A stretch of DNA of 64,000 nt from Planococcus lenghuensis (GCF_001999905.1 NZ_CP019640.1:448501-512500); one strand, 5' to 3'. Numbered from the stretch's first letter, positions 51,326-60,686 are shown. Made by a program: numbers and translations. Notes: generated by a model not told the origin, from the sequence alone.

Positions 51326-52665
51326 TCACGTATGGAATCGGCGTTCTTGTGCTGATCTTTTTGCTTGTTGCAGGGATTGTTAAATGGAAACGATTTGTTT
51401 ACTGGTTCGAGGAAGGGGAACTCCGTATTGAATACGGGCTGTTCGTAAAAAAGAAACGTTATATTCCATTCGAACGAATTCAGAGTCTGGACTATACAGA
51501 AGGACTGTTTCATCGGCCGCTTGGATTGGTCCGTGTAAAGGTCGAAACAGCCGGAGGAGGCCAGATTGAAGGGGCAGAAGCGGAACTGACGGCTATATCC
51601 CGCCGCGATGCTGAGCGGATTGAAGAGGAAATGGAAAGGGTGAAAGCCTATGGCCATTTGTCTGCGGATGAAGCAAAACAGGCGAATGACCCGGCAATTG
51701 GACAATCAGAAGAAGTTCGACAGATCTACCGGATTTCCGGACAGGAGCTATTGGTGCTGGCTGCGACATCCGGAGGTATCGGCGTAATACTGTCCGGGAT
51801 TGCGATTTTCCTGTCCCAATTTTCCGAAGTCATTCCGTACGAGTCCATATACAGTGAAATAATGATCTTCCTTCGCTTTGGCATCCTGATTGTTGCATTG
51901 GCTCTATTCGTGGGGTTGTTGCTGATTTGGTTTGTCTCACTCATCTTGACCGTGATGTCCAATTACCGTTTTACCGTGATGGCGAATGAGGAAAACATCA
52001 TCATTACCCGGGGGCTGCTTGAGAAAAAGCGGGTGACGATTCCATTCAAACGCATTCAAGCAATCCATGTGACTCAAAATCCATTAAGGGAAATTCTCGG
52101 CTACACTGCAGTGACAGTTGAAAGCGCCGGCGGAACTGTTTCAGAAATGGGCAATGATAAAATCCGGCTGCTGCCGCTTGTTAAAAAACACGATATGCTG
52201 CAGGTGTTGGAGACGTTGTTTCCTGAAATGGAATGGGCACCTGAACTGATGAAAGCGCCGGTGAGGAGTGTTCATTTCTTCTACCGATTCGATTTCATCT
52301 GGCTGCTGCCGGCAGCCGGTGTGCTCAGTTACTTCTTTTTTCCGTATGGATTGCTGGCGCTGCTGGCACTTCCGGTCAGTGTGGCGCTTGGTATTTGGCA
52401 GCACCGGACAGCGGGCTGGATGACTTCGGATAAACAATTGACACTTCAATTCCGCGCATTCGGGAAGCATACTTTTTACATGCTGAAAAAACGGGTGCAG
52501 GCAATCGAAATTAAACAGAGCTGGTTTCAGCGGCGGAAAAATGTTGCTTCCGTCCAGGCGACTGTTAAATCCGGCGCATTCGGTGCAGCGGCACGGGCAG
52601 AACACTTGGAACAGCAGGACGCCCATGTAATTCTCCAATGGTTCCGGCCGAAAAAACGAATTTGA
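51298..52665 (+). CDS. ydbT: PH domain-containing membrane protein YdbT, main frame
   Basis: This 455-codon frame encodes the body of YdbT. It has three bacterial PH (bPH2) domains, seen by repeated patterns such as LRIEYGLFVKKKRYIPFERIQSLD and IIITRGLLEKKRVTIPFKRIQAI, plus paired membrane segments near residues 15-35, 170-215 and 335-370. ATG 51298 has AGGGG upstream and could serve for reinitiation, but it omits the N-terminal 40 residues expected for the family, which lie in another frame. Whether a functional protein is made depends on the frame problem. Confidence 0.8.
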   Translation: MPGGDTESLITYGIGVLVLIFLLVAGIVKWKRFVYWFEEGELRIEYGLFVKKKRYIPFERIQSLDYTEGLFHRPLGLVRVKVETAGGGQIEGAEAELTAISRRDAERIEEEMERVKAYGHLSADEAKQANDPAIGQSEEVRQIYRISGQELLVLAATSGGIGVILSGIAIFLSQFSEVIPYESIYSEIMIFLRFGILIVALALFVGLLLIWFVSLILTVMSNYRFTVMANEENIIITRGLLEKKRVTIPFKRIQAIHVTQNPLREILGYTAVTVESAGGTVSEMGNDKIRLLPLVKKHDMLQVLETLFPEMEWAPELMKAPVRSVHFFYRFDFIWLLPAAGVLSYFFFPYGLLALLALPVSVALGIWQHRTAGWMTSDKQLTLQFRAFGKHTFYMLKKRVQAIEIKQSWFQRRKNVASVQATVKSGAFGAAARAEHLEQQDAHVILQWFRPKKRI

Positions 52666-52672
52666 GTGCAAA

Positions 52673-52704
52673 AAAATCAGCCGGAAGATCTCCGGCTGAT
52701 TTTA
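52673..52704. terminator. Bidirectional terminator between ydbT and the rhomboid gene
   Basis: AAAATCAGCCGGA / TCCGGCTGATTTT with A-run and T-run on both sides; it can stop transcription of both convergent genes. Confidence 0.85.
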
Positions 52705-53325
52705 CTTTACTCTTCTGATTCTGTTTTTCTTCCAGCTGGTAATCCGCTTCGGGTGAAAAAAGCTGAGACCGATCAGGAATCCGGCAATCATTCCTGCGAT
52801 ATGCGCAGTTGCATTCACGTTTGGCGTCAGGAATGTCATAATGACACTGATAACCAGGATCGGCAGCAAAATCTGCCGGAGTTCCGGCAATGCCCGGCCG
52901 CCGTAATAAAGAAGTGCGCCATACGCTCCGAATATGCCGAAAATTGCTCCGCTGGCTCCCACATGGGAATAGGCAAGCGGCTGTAAAAAGAACGTGGCTA
53001 GCGAGCCGAAAATACCTGCAACCAGATAAATGGTCAAAAACCGGGTTTTTCCGGTCAGCCGTTCCAACTCTGGCCCGAACAGAAACAGTGAGAAGGCGTT
53101 GAATAGCAAGTGCATAAAGCCGGCATGCAGGAAGATCGGTGTGATCAGCCGCCACCATTGGCCATCTGCAATGCCCGCATTGTAGCCGATGCCATAGAGA
53201 ACGATCCAGGAGCCGATACCCGGCAGGTAGCCAAGCAGGAAAACGAGCACATTCAGTGCAATAAGCGTGGATACGACCGGGTACAAGCGGATATACTGGG
53301 AAAAACTTTCACGACGAATAAACAT
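52702..53325 (-). CDS. Rhomboid family intramembrane serine protease
   Basis: The 207-residue membrane protein cleaves or recognises transmembrane segments of other proteins. It has six hydrophobic segments, the catalytic GASGAIFG serine motif, and the histidine in NATAHIAGMIAG. The start ATG 53325 has GAGGTGA upstream. Location between ydbT and acpS matches the B. subtilis gene ydcA, although it is convergent with ydbT. Substrates are unknown. Confidence 0.9.
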   Translation of the reverse strand: MFIRRESFSQYIRLYPVVSTLIALNVLVFLLGYLPGIGSWIVLYGIGYNAGIADGQWWRLITPIFLHAGFMHLLFNAFSLFLFGPELERLTGKTRFLTIYLVAGIFGSLATFFLQPLAYSHVGASGAIFGIFGAYGALLYYGGRALPELRQILLPILVISVIMTFLTPNVNATAHIAGMIAGFLIGLSFFHPKRITSWKKNRIRRVK

Positions 53326-53395
53326 ACTTGTCACCTCAATTAGTCCATAATCCGTATTATACTGGAACAATCAGCAAATGAAAGGAGAAGATGCT

Positions 53396-53761
53396 GTGGT
53401 TACCGGGATTGGTCTTGATATTGTCGAACTTAAACGCATCCGAGAGCTGAATGGGCGGTCCGCCAAACTGCGGGAACGGGTGCTCACGCCAAGGGAACTG
53501 GAAGAATATGCTGCAGTTCCTGTCATCAGACAGGCGGAATTCCTTGCAGGTCGGTTTGCTGCAAAAGAAGCGTTCGCCAAAGCACTTGGGACCGGAATTG
53601 GCAGAAGCTGCTCATTTCAGGATATTGAAATTCGGAAAAACACGGAAGGAAAGCCGCATGTCGTGTTCAAACAGCAGGCAATCGGACTCCTTTCCATTAC
53701 ACATACACATGACTATGCAGCAGCTCAGGTGCTGCTGCAGTCTTCGGAAGGCTGGGAATGA
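53396..53761 (+). CDS. acpS: Holo-[acyl-carrier-protein] synthase
   Basis: AcpS attaches 4'-phosphopantetheine to apo-ACP. The 121-residue protein has GIGLDIVELKRI at the start and the catalytic AGRFAAKEAFAKALGTGIG segment, with the Mg2+-binding Asp and Glu. GTG 53396 follows AAGGAGA. It is followed after one base by alr, so the two are cotranscribed. Confidence 0.93.
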   Translation: MVTGIGLDIVELKRIRELNGRSAKLRERVLTPRELEEYAAVPVIRQAEFLAGRFAAKEAFAKALGTGIGRSCSFQDIEIRKNTEGKPHVVFKQQAIGLLSITHTHDYAAAQVLLQSSEGWE

Positions 53762-53762
53762 C

Positions 53763-54854
53763 ATGGGAAAACTGTACAGGCCGACACGGGCAATTATTGA
53801 ACTTGATGCCATCGCGCACAATCTGGCTATCATTAAAAAAGCGGCCGGTGATGTCCGGATGATTGCAGTTGTGAAAGCGAATGGCTACGGACACGGGGCA
53901 GAAGCTGTTGCCAGGCAGGCACTGAAGAGTGGTGCGGCATTGCTGGCTGTCGCAACGCCGGACGAAGCACTTGAATTGCGGGGACAGGGGATTGATGCGG
54001 ACATCTTAGTGATGGGGGCATCTCCTGTATCGTTCATCCCGGTCGCTGTGGAACATAACGTTATTTTAACAGCTTATTCAGCTGACTGGGTGCGGCAGGC
54101 CCGGAATGCTGCATCCGGGGATGTGCGCATCCATTTAAAGGTGGATACCGGCATGGGGCGTCTTGGAATTCAGCCGGAAGAAACGGAAGAAGTGCTTGCT
54201 ATGCTGAGGCGATCGCCGTTTCATCTTGAAGGAGTGTTCACTCATTTTGCAACAGCAGACGAAGCGGACAGCGATTTACTGAATCGACAGGGAGAACGGT
54301 TTACCGCAGTGTTGAAGCATACAGGGACAGGTCTGCTGATCCATGCAGCTAACAGTGCTGCAGCGCTTCTGCACCCGGAATTTGCGTTCAATGCAGTGCG
54401 GGCCGGGATTGCCATGTATGGCATTGCGCCCTCGGCCTATGTGGAAAGTGAACTGAAGTCACCGCTTAAACCCGCTATGAGTTTATCTACAGAACTCGTT
54501 CATGTGAAAAAATTACCGGCCGGCAGTACGGTAAGCTATGGAGCGACGTATGTGACCGAAAAAGATGAATGGATTGGTACGTTGCCTATAGGCTATGCGG
54601 ATGGACTGTTGCGGGGGCTGCAGGGGCAGGAAGTGCTGATCCGCGGAAAGCGGGTCCCGATTATCGGGCGAATCTGCATGGACCAATGCATGGTGCGACT
54701 GCAGCAGGAGATGCCTGCAGGGGAGCCTGTGCAGCTGCTGGGCGTGCAGGGGGGAGAGCAAATCCGGGCAGAAGAGTGGGCCCGGTGCCTTGAAACAATT
54801 CCTTATGAAATTCCATGCATGCTGACTGCCAGAGTGCCCCGATTCCTGCGCTAA
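53763..54854 (+). CDS. alr: Alanine racemase
   Basis: Alr converts L-Ala to D-Ala for the peptidoglycan precursor, supplying Ddl in this same region. The 363-residue PLP enzyme has the lysine motif VVKANGYGHGA and the catalytic tyrosine in VSYGATYV, with the C-terminal domain RVPIIGRICMDQ. ATG 53763 lies just after the acpS stop. The open frame extends further upstream within acpS, but without any ribosome site. The ydcC lipoprotein gene of B. subtilis is missing here. Confidence 0.95.
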   Translation: MGKLYRPTRAIIELDAIAHNLAIIKKAAGDVRMIAVVKANGYGHGAEAVARQALKSGAALLAVATPDEALELRGQGIDADILVMGASPVSFIPVAVEHNVILTAYSADWVRQARNAASGDVRIHLKVDTGMGRLGIQPEETEEVLAMLRRSPFHLEGVFTHFATADEADSDLLNRQGERFTAVLKHTGTGLLIHAANSAAALLHPEFAFNAVRAGIAMYGIAPSAYVESELKSPLKPAMSLSTELVHVKKLPAGSTVSYGATYVTEKDEWIGTLPIGYADGLLRGLQGQEVLIRGKRVPIIGRICMDQCMVRLQQEMPAGEPVQLLGVQGGEQIRAEEWARCLETIPYEIPCMLTARVPRFLR

Positions 54855-54950
54855 AGGGAGCATTTTACCAATTCGTCCTTTTCAAGCACTGTTTCTGATG
54901 TTAAGATGAATGCATAGGTTCGATGAATGGGGTTCCGGGAGGTGTCAGCT

Positions 54951-55244
54951 GTGTACGAGAACGAAAGTGCGAAGACAAAAGAAGTGATTGTGAAGCTGCC
55001 AAAAACCATGGTGTCAGAACTGACAGCATGCACATATGAACATGTGGAAGAAGCTGGCGACTACGTTTACGTGTCGACACAACGGGTAAAGAGAACTACT
55101 TATGGTTCAAATCACATTCGGGAAGCGATGATCAAGGGCTACGTGGAGATGTCACAGATCAATCTTTCGATTGCCTGTGAGTGTTCTCACGCGGAATACG
55201 AAGCGGAGCATAACCTGTCAGTGCGACTCGTAAGCGGAGGGTGA
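54951..55244 (+). CDS. ndoAI: Antitoxin EndoAI (MazE-type)
   Basis: The 97-residue protein is the antitoxin partner of the EndoA ribonuclease. It has a short ribbon-helix-helix-like section ([15 protein letters not shown]) and a C-terminal acidic/hydrophobic part for toxin binding. GTG 54951 has GGGAGGTG upstream. It ends four bases before the toxin gene start. N- and C-terminal features are typical for Bacillales EndoAI. Confidence 0.9.
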   Translation: MYENESAKTKEVIVKLPKTMVSELTACTYEHVEEAGDYVYVSTQRVKRTTYGSNHIREAMIKGYVEMSQINLSIACECSHAEYEAEHNLSVRLVSGG

Positions 55245-55248
55245 CAGC

Positions 55249-55599
55249 TTGATTGTAAAACGCGGAGACGTTTTTTTTGCAGAGTTATCACCAGTAGTCG
55301 GTTCCGAGCAGGGCGGGACCCGGCCTGTTCTGGTTATTCAAAACGATATTGGAAACCGCTTCAGCCCGACAGTCATTGTAGCGGCGATCACAGCACAGAT
55401 TCAGAAAGCGAAATTGCCGACTCATGTTGAAATCAGCGCGAAAGCGAATGGGTTTGAACGTGACTCGGTCGTTTTGCTTGAACAGATCCGGACCATTGAC
55501 AAGTCACGGCTGACGGATAAAATTACCCATCTTGATGATGGACTCATGGAAAAAGTGGACGAAGCGCTGGAAGTCAGCGTTGGACTTGTGAAATTTTAG
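55249..55599 (+). CDS. ndoA: mRNA interferase EndoA (MazF-type toxin)
   Basis: EndoA cuts single-stranded mRNA, usually at UACAU. The 116-residue length, the start [27 protein letters not shown] and the interior [17 protein letters not shown] are those of the Bacillales family. The start is TTG 55249, supported by GGAGGGTGACAGC and by conservation. It is part of a toxin-antitoxin pair with ndoAI and ends at a terminator upstream of the rsb operon, as in B. subtilis. Confidence 0.93.
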   Translation: MIVKRGDVFFAELSPVVGSEQGGTRPVLVIQNDIGNRFSPTVIVAAITAQIQKAKLPTHVEISAKANGFERDSVVLLEQIRTIDKSRLTDKITHLDDGLMEKVDEALEVSVGLVKF

Positions 55600-55612
55600 T
55601 CTATACATAACT

Positions 55613-55652
55613 TAAAAATCACCGGGAAACGCACTTTTTCCGGTGATTTTTT
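55613..55652 (+). terminator. Terminator after ndoA
   Basis: AAAAATCACCGG / CCGGTGATTTTT with a loop containing GAAACGCACTTTT. Confidence 0.8.
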
Positions 55653-55782
55653 CTATGTTTTTAGCATTGCCGGCAAGGAAACCGCAAAAAACGTGAGAAA
55701 CCGTCAGTTTTCCGATACAATAGAAATATATATAAAGTTTCTTAATCTTATACATACTTACCTGAGGAGGATTTTCAACTAG

Positions 55783-56610
55783 ATGAACGAAAAATTAGCA
55801 CTGTTTATTAACAGGCATTTAAATGATATTTTGCCCGCATGGCAGGAAGTACTGGAAGCGGATGACCGGGAAGGATCATTTCAGATGCTGGCATCTGAAA
55901 TGCGCGACCAGACAAGCCGTGAGTTTGCAGAACTGATGCTGACGAACTTATCGGAGAGCCATCAGGCATATGAGCACCGGCTCAATGATTTCTCTGAAAA
56001 GGTTGTGCGGCTTGGCTGGTCTATCGTATTTGTCACCCGGGCGATTGATGCGTTTTCCCGAACCGTTTACGCGAAAATGGAAGAAGAGAACTTTATCGGA
56101 GAAGATGATATTCGCGATTATATCAATGTCTTCCAAAATTGGATTGGGCCGATGCGCAATAGCATTATCGCAGCATATTCAAAGACATGGGAACGTACCG
56201 TGAGTCTACAGAAAATTGCACTGCAGGAACTGTCAGCTTCTCTTATTCCGGTATTTGATAAAATCTCTGTAATGCCGCTCGTCGGTACTATTGACACGGA
56301 GCGTGCAAAACTGATTATGGAAAACCTGCTGCAGGGTGTTGTTAAGCACCGTGCGGAAGTGGTACTGTTGGATATTACTGGTGTGCCGGTCGTCGATACG
56401 ATGGTCGCTCATCACATCATCCAGGCAGCAGACGCAGTTCGTCTCGTCGGTGCAAAATGTATGCTGGTCGGCATCCGGCCGGAAATTGCACAAACGATTG
56501 TGACTCTCGGCATCAACCTGAATGATTTCACGACGACGAGCACATTGCAGCGCGGCGTGGAACAGGCGCTCGCGCTTACAGACCGGAAAATCGTGGAGGT
56601 GGAAGAATGA
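55783..56610 (+). CDS. rsbR: Stressosome scaffold RsbR (RsbRA)
   Basis: RsbR forms the stressosome with RsbS and holds RsbT. The 275-residue protein has an N-terminal globin-like sensing domain (about 1-150) and a C-terminal STAS domain (about 155-270). The two phosphorylation threonines of RsbRA correspond to those in [10 protein letters not shown] and [18 protein letters not shown] lies before the ATG. It heads the operon and overlaps rsbS by four bases. Confidence 0.93.
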   Translation: MNEKLALFINRHLNDILPAWQEVLEADDREGSFQMLASEMRDQTSREFAELMLTNLSESHQAYEHRLNDFSEKVVRLGWSIVFVTRAIDAFSRTVYAKMEEENFIGEDDIRDYINVFQNWIGPMRNSIIAAYSKTWERTVSLQKIALQELSASLIPVFDKISVMPLVGTIDTERAKLIMENLLQGVVKHRAEVVLLDITGVPVVDTMVAHHIIQAADAVRLVGAKCMLVGIRPEIAQTIVTLGINLNDFTTTSTLQRGVEQALALTDRKIVEVEE

Positions 56611-56969
56611 ATGTACGCATACCGATTTTAAAACTGCGGGATTGTCTGATTGTATCCATTCAATGGGAACTTGATGATCAGACTGCGATTCAGTTTCAGG
56701 AAGATTTGCTGACAAAATTGCATGAGACAAGCGCCCGCGGTGTCGTGATTGATCTGACGTCGATTGACTTCATCGATTCATTTATCGCAAAGGTGCTGGG
56801 AGATGTAATCAGTATGTCAAGCCTGATGGGAGCGCGTGTAGTAATTACTGGCATCCAGCCGGCTGTTGCAATCACACTGATCGAGCTTGGCATCCGTCTT
56901 GAAGATGTCATGACTGCCCTCGATTTAGAAAACGGTCTGGACAAACTTCAACTGGAATTGGAGGGCTAA
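56607..56969 (+). CDS. rsbS: Stressosome protein RsbS
   Basis: The 120-residue STAS-domain protein has [12 protein letters not shown], in which the serine (about residue 59) is the RsbT phosphorylation site. It forms the stressosome core with RsbR and releases RsbT on phosphorylation. It overlaps rsbR by four bases. Confidence 0.94.
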   Translation: MNVRIPILKLRDCLIVSIQWELDDQTAIQFQEDLLTKLHETSARGVVIDLTSIDFIDSFIAKVLGDVISMSSLMGARVVITGIQPAVAITLIELGIRLEDVMTALDLENGLDKLQLELEG

Positions 56970-56972
56970 TGC

Positions 56973-57374
56973 ATGAACAATCAGTCCTCAGTGGAAATTT
57001 TGACAGAATGGGATATCGTCGCAGCCCGGCAGCTCGGACGTAACGTCGCAAAAGAGCTCGGCTTCGGAACGGTAGATCAGGCGAGAATCACGACAGCCAT
57101 CAGTGAATTGGCACGCAATATTTATCTTTATGCCGGACAAGGAAAGATCGAAATCCAGCGGGTCACTGAAAAAGGGCTTAATGGGATTATGATCGTTGCA
57201 ACAGATACAGGACCCGGCATCCCGGACATCCGTAAAGTGATGGAAGACGGATTTTCTACATCCGGCGGATTGGGAGCGGGACTGCCGGGTGTGAAACGCC
57301 TGATGGATGATTTTAAAATCGAAACCATTTTGGGGGAAGGAACAGATATCCGAGCAACCAAATGGCTTCGGTAA
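56973..57374 (+). CDS. rsbT: Switch kinase RsbT
   Basis: RsbT phosphorylates RsbR and RsbS and then activates RsbU. The 133-residue GHKL protein shows TTAISELARNIYLYAG, DTGPGIPD and GGLGAGLPGVKR, the ATP-binding boxes. GGAGGG precedes the ATG. It is separated by three bases from rsbS and lies within the tightly packed operon. Confidence 0.94.
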   Translation: MNNQSSVEILTEWDIVAARQLGRNVAKELGFGTVDQARITTAISELARNIYLYAGQGKIEIQRVTEKGLNGIMIVATDTGPGIPDIRKVMEDGFSTSGGLGAGLPGVKRLMDDFKIETILGEGTDIRATKWLR

Positions 57375-57386
57375 GGGGGAAGCTGA

Positions 57387-58388
57387 GTGGTTCAGATCAT
57401 TGAAAGCCAGTATAAAGAAATTTTAGCCCAATATATTCGGGAACAATCGGAGCAGAATTTATATGCAGGGCAAATCCTGAGCCGCCAGTTCTTGCAGGAA
57501 AACGTGCAGCCTGAAGAAGTCATCAGCATGCATAAAGCGGCGCTTGCAGGATTACATGGTGAGTTGCCTGATGAAGTATGGCACTCATTTGACTTGCTTA
57601 TCGAAATGATGATCAGCTATGGCATGGCTAACCGTGAACGGCAGAGTCTGGTTCAAAAACAGGAAGAGCTCAGAGTCGAAATGGATCTGGCATCACATGT
57701 ACAGGAAACACTCCTGAAGACGCAGCGTCCGGAAATCGCGGGACTGGATGTCGGGGTGATTTCTGTGCCATCACGTGCGATGAATGGCGATTACATATAC
57801 TTTGTGTATGATGAGTCAGGATCAGCAGGAGTGGCGGTTGCCGACGTTATTGGAAAAGGCATACCTGCCGCCCTTTGCATGTCCATGATTAAATTCGGAC
57901 TGGACAGTCTGAATGATGCCGCGGCACATCCAAGTGACGTGCTGGGTGTCATTAATCGGATCGTGGAAAAAAGCATCGATGATTCCATGTTCATCTCAAT
58001 GTTCTACGGACAGTATAATGCAGAAGATGGAAGGCTGACGTACGGATCAGCCGGTCACGAACCGGCACTCCTGTACCGGGCAGAGACAGACACATTCGAA
58101 GAACTGCGGGCAAGAGGACTGTTGCTCGGTGTATCGCCGAAAGCGAAATACGAAGACCGGTCCGTACAATTGCATACAGGCGACCTTGTGATTGCGATGA
58201 CCGATGGCGTGACAGAAGGGCGGACAGAAGTAGGCTTCATTGACCATGAAGTCATTTTTGATATGGTCCGGCACAAAAAAGACGCCTCGGCACAGGAAAT
58301 TGCAGAGTACTTGTATGAAGAGCTCAGCCGCATGCAGCAAGCGGAATTGCGGGATGATTTTACCTTGGTCATCTATAAAAAAAGCTGA
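57387..58388 (+). CDS. rsbU: Phosphatase RsbU
   Basis: RsbU dephosphorylates RsbV when bound by RsbT. The 333-residue protein has the RsbU_N domain (about 1-85), a coiled linker (about 85-110) and a PP2C phosphatase domain with VADVIGKGIPAALCM, MTDGVTEG and RDDFTLV as metal-binding motifs. GTG 57387 is the only start with a good site (AAGGGGGAAGC). A sigma-B promoter for the next genes lies directly after the stop codon. Confidence 0.93.
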   Translation: MVQIIESQYKEILAQYIREQSEQNLYAGQILSRQFLQENVQPEEVISMHKAALAGLHGELPDEVWHSFDLLIEMMISYGMANRERQSLVQKQEELRVEMDLASHVQETLLKTQRPEIAGLDVGVISVPSRAMNGDYIYFVYDESGSAGVAVADVIGKGIPAALCMSMIKFGLDSLNDAAAHPSDVLGVINRIVEKSIDDSMFISMFYGQYNAEDGRLTYGSAGHEPALLYRAETDTFEELRARGLLLGVSPKAKYEDRSVQLHTGDLVIAMTDGVTEGRTEVGFIDHEVIFDMVRHKKDASAQEIAEYLYEELSRMQQAELRDDFTLVIYKKS

Positions 58389-58394
58389 CCTGGT

Positions 58395-58420
58395 GTTTAG
58401 CTTGGCGAGTAGACGGGTAT
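58395..58420 (+). promoter_or_regulatory. Sigma-B promoter of rsbV-rsbW-sigB-rsbX
   Basis: GTTTAG and GGGTAT separated by 14 bp match the sigma-B consensus closely, and the position between rsbU and rsbV is the same as in B. subtilis. It gives autoregulated expression of the downstream four genes. Confidence 0.85.
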
Positions 58421-58523
58421 TGTGGTCAACAGTGGATTTTTTCAATGCTATCAGGAAAACCGAAGAACAATGTTGAAGAAATAACCAACCAATATGACTA
58501 GTGAAAACAGGGGTGTCGATTAG

Positions 58524-58853
58524 ATGAATATCCAAGTGGAATTGCATGAAGAAAGCGGAAACCTGACAGGAGCAGTGCGCGGAGAAATTGATGCACACAC
58601 TGCACCTGTTCTGCGGGAACGACTGGAAGCGCACCAAAACCAGAATGGACTGAACGCAGTCATCGATCTTTCAGGAGTGAATTACATGGACAGTACCGGA
58701 CTCGGTGTGTTCGTGGCATTTTTTAAAGCGTTGAATGCAAAGGACGGTCACGTAAAGCTGGTCGGTCTTTCTGCACGTTTGAAACGTCTGTTTGATATTA
58801 CCGGCCTTGGGGACATCATGGATATTGAATCAGAAAATAAAGGTGGTAAGTGA
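58524..58853 (+). CDS. rsbV: Anti-anti-sigma factor RsbV
   Basis: RsbV binds RsbW and frees SigB when dephosphorylated. The 109-residue STAS protein has NYMDSTGLGVFVAF, with the phosphorylated serine (about 56-57). AGGGGTGTCGATTAG precedes the ATG. It is driven also by the sigma-B promoter upstream. Confidence 0.95.
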   Translation: MNIQVELHEESGNLTGAVRGEIDAHTAPVLRERLEAHQNQNGLNAVIDLSGVNYMDSTGLGVFVAFFKALNAKDGHVKLVGLSARLKRLFDITGLGDIMDIESENKGGK

Positions 58854-58855
58854 TT

Positions 58856-59326
58856 ATGCGTCCTTTCGATTATATTGAAATGAGGGTTCCTGCCAAGCCG
58901 CAATATGTTGGGGTGGCACGGTTAGCCATTTCCGGACTGGCCAGCCGCATCGGTTTTTCATATGACGATATCGAAGATCTGAAAATCGCATCAAGTGAAG
59001 CGGTGACAAACGCTGTACAGCATGCCTATAAGGATGGAGAAGATGGGGAAGTTGTCATCGGATGTGCATTGTATGGCGATAAAATTGAAATCATGGTAGC
59101 CGATCATGGCAAGAGTTTCGATTTTGAAGAGACAAAAGCGAAAGTAGGGCCATACCATGACCAGGAAGAAGTATCGTTCCTGCGCGAAGGTGGGTTAGGC
59201 CTTTATTTAATAGAGACACTTATGGATGAAGTGAAAGTACACCATCAGGAAGGTGTAACAGTTTTCATGACAAAGCATGTCAAGCGAGAGCAGGTGGAAG
59301 AGGATGTCGAAACAATCTCATCCTAA
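58856..59326 (+). CDS. rsbW: Anti-sigma factor and kinase RsbW
   Basis: RsbW holds SigB inactive and phosphorylates RsbV. The 156-residue GHKL kinase has SSEAVTNAVQHAYKDGE, MVADHGKSFDF and REGGLGLYLIETLMDEV. I prefer ATG 58856, with GGTGG nine bases upstream; a GTG at 58850 overlaps the rsbV stop. Its end overlaps the sigB start by 23 bases. Confidence 0.94.
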   Translation: MRPFDYIEMRVPAKPQYVGVARLAISGLASRIGFSYDDIEDLKIASSEAVTNAVQHAYKDGEDGEVVIGCALYGDKIEIMVADHGKSFDFEETKAKVGPYHDQEEVSFLREGGLGLYLIETLMDEVKVHHQEGVTVFMTKHVKREQVEEDVETISS

Positions 59327-60086
59327 TCAGCCGACAAAAGAACAGGTATTGGAATGGATTGAAGCGTATCAGAAAAATGAAGATGAAGAAGCACAGACAA
59401 ATCTCGTACTGCATTACGAGCGGCTTGTCGAATCGATTGCCCGGAAATATTCCAACGGGAAATCGTATCACGAAGATATCGCCCAGGTAGGCATGCTTGG
59501 ACTGCTCGGTGCCATTCGCCGGTACGATCCGTCGTTCGGCAGGAGCTTTGAAGCATTCGCAGTGCCAACGATCATCGGGGAAATTAAGCGGTTTCTCCGG
59601 GACAAGACATGGGCTATTCACGTGCCGCGGCGAATTAAAGAGCTTGGCCCCCGGATCAAATCCACAGTTGAGCAGCTGACGATTGAATTGCAGCGTTCGC
59701 CGCAAGTGTGGGAGATCGCTGAATACCTCGGTGTTGACGAAGATGATGTTTTAGAAGCGATGGAGATGGGCAAGAGCTATCAGGCATTATCAATGGATCA
59801 CTCGCTTGAAGCGGATTCTGATGGCAGTACTGTGACTTTGTTTGATGTGGTCGGACAGGAAGACAATGGTTATGAAAAAGCAGACCAGCGCATGCTTGTT
59901 GCCAACGCGATGAGCATTCTGTCGGAGCGGGAAAAACAGATTATCCAGTACACGTACATTGAGCAGTTGAGCCAGAAAGAAGCGGGTGACCGGCTGGGCA
60001 TTTCCCAGATGCACGTATCCCGCCTCCAGCGCAAAGCGATCAAAAAACTGCAGGAAGCCATTCTGGCGGCCGGTGGGGTTACATAA
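59304..60086 (+). CDS. sigB: General stress sigma factor SigB
   Basis: SigB directs transcription of the general stress regulon. The 260-residue factor has region 2 (RRYDPSFGRSFEAFAVPTII), region 3, and region 4 with SQKEAGDRLGISQMHVSRLQ. ATG 59304 lies within the end of rsbW and has GTGGAAGAGG before it. Within this window, several promoters of the expected type exist (11433, 17500, 18408, 29888, 33974, 35002, 58395). Confidence 0.96.
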   Translation: MSKQSHPNQPTKEQVLEWIEAYQKNEDEEAQTNLVLHYERLVESIARKYSNGKSYHEDIAQVGMLGLLGAIRRYDPSFGRSFEAFAVPTIIGEIKRFLRDKTWAIHVPRRIKELGPRIKSTVEQLTIELQRSPQVWEIAEYLGVDEDDVLEAMEMGKSYQALSMDHSLEADSDGSTVTLFDVVGQEDNGYEKADQRMLVANAMSILSEREKQIIQYTYIEQLSQKEAGDRLGISQMHVSRLQRKAIKKLQEAILAAGGVT

Positions 60087-60686
60087 GTGGAAGTACTCCG
60101 CCACCCATTTGTAGACGTTTGTATCTATAACGCGGCCAAAAAAGGGAATTACGAATCAGGCGATAGTTATTTTACGATTGTCACAGACGATTATTTCGTC
60201 TGTTCAGTGGCAGACGGTCTTGGAAATGGACCGGTTGCCCGGCTGGCATCGCAAGTGATTCCGACGATCCTGAAAGAATACCACCATGAAACCGTCGACG
60301 ACCTGATGTTCCGCTTTAATGAGCAGATGTTTCAAAAACGGGGAGCAGCCGTTGCCGTTTTCAAGGTCTATTTCAAAGAGAAGTACTTTGACTATAGCTG
60401 TGTCGGAAATATCCGTTTTTATCTGTACAGACGAAAGACGGATGAACTCGTCTATCCGCTCCCGGTAATGGGTTATCTTTCGGGTCGGCCGCAAAAATTG
60501 CGTACCCAGCGATTCCCGTATTCACCGGGTGATCTGTTCCTTGCCCACTCGGATGGAGTGGATTTACGGAGTCCGAAAACGATGATGCGGCGGGCAGGTA
60601 CACCTGAGCGGCTGTATTATGATATTCATGCGGCAATTGAAACGGGCGATGATGCTACATTCATTACAGGAGGTCTTCTTCAATAG
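60087..60686 (+). CDS. rsbX: Feedback phosphatase RsbX
   Basis: RsbX removes phosphate from RsbS and RsbR to reset the stressosome. The 199-residue PP2C protein has VADGLGNGPVAR, an AVFKVYF core and LAHSDGVDL. GTG 60087 directly follows the sigB stop, with GGTGGGG upstream. It closes the operon. Confidence 0.92.
   Translation: MEVLRHPFVDVCIYNAAKKGNYESGDSYFTIVTDDYFVCSVADGLGNGPVARLASQVIPTILKEYHHETVDDLMFRFNEQMFQKRGAAVAVFKVYFKEKYFDYSCVGNIRFYLYRRKTDELVYPLPVMGYLSGRPQKLRTQRFPYSPGDLFLAHSDGVDLRSPKTMMRRAGTPERLYYDIHAAIETGDDATFITGGLLQ

Noticed and set aside
53451..53762. Longer N-terminus for alanine racemase
   Set aside because: The upstream open frame runs antiphase through acpS; the family start and spacing support ATG 53763.
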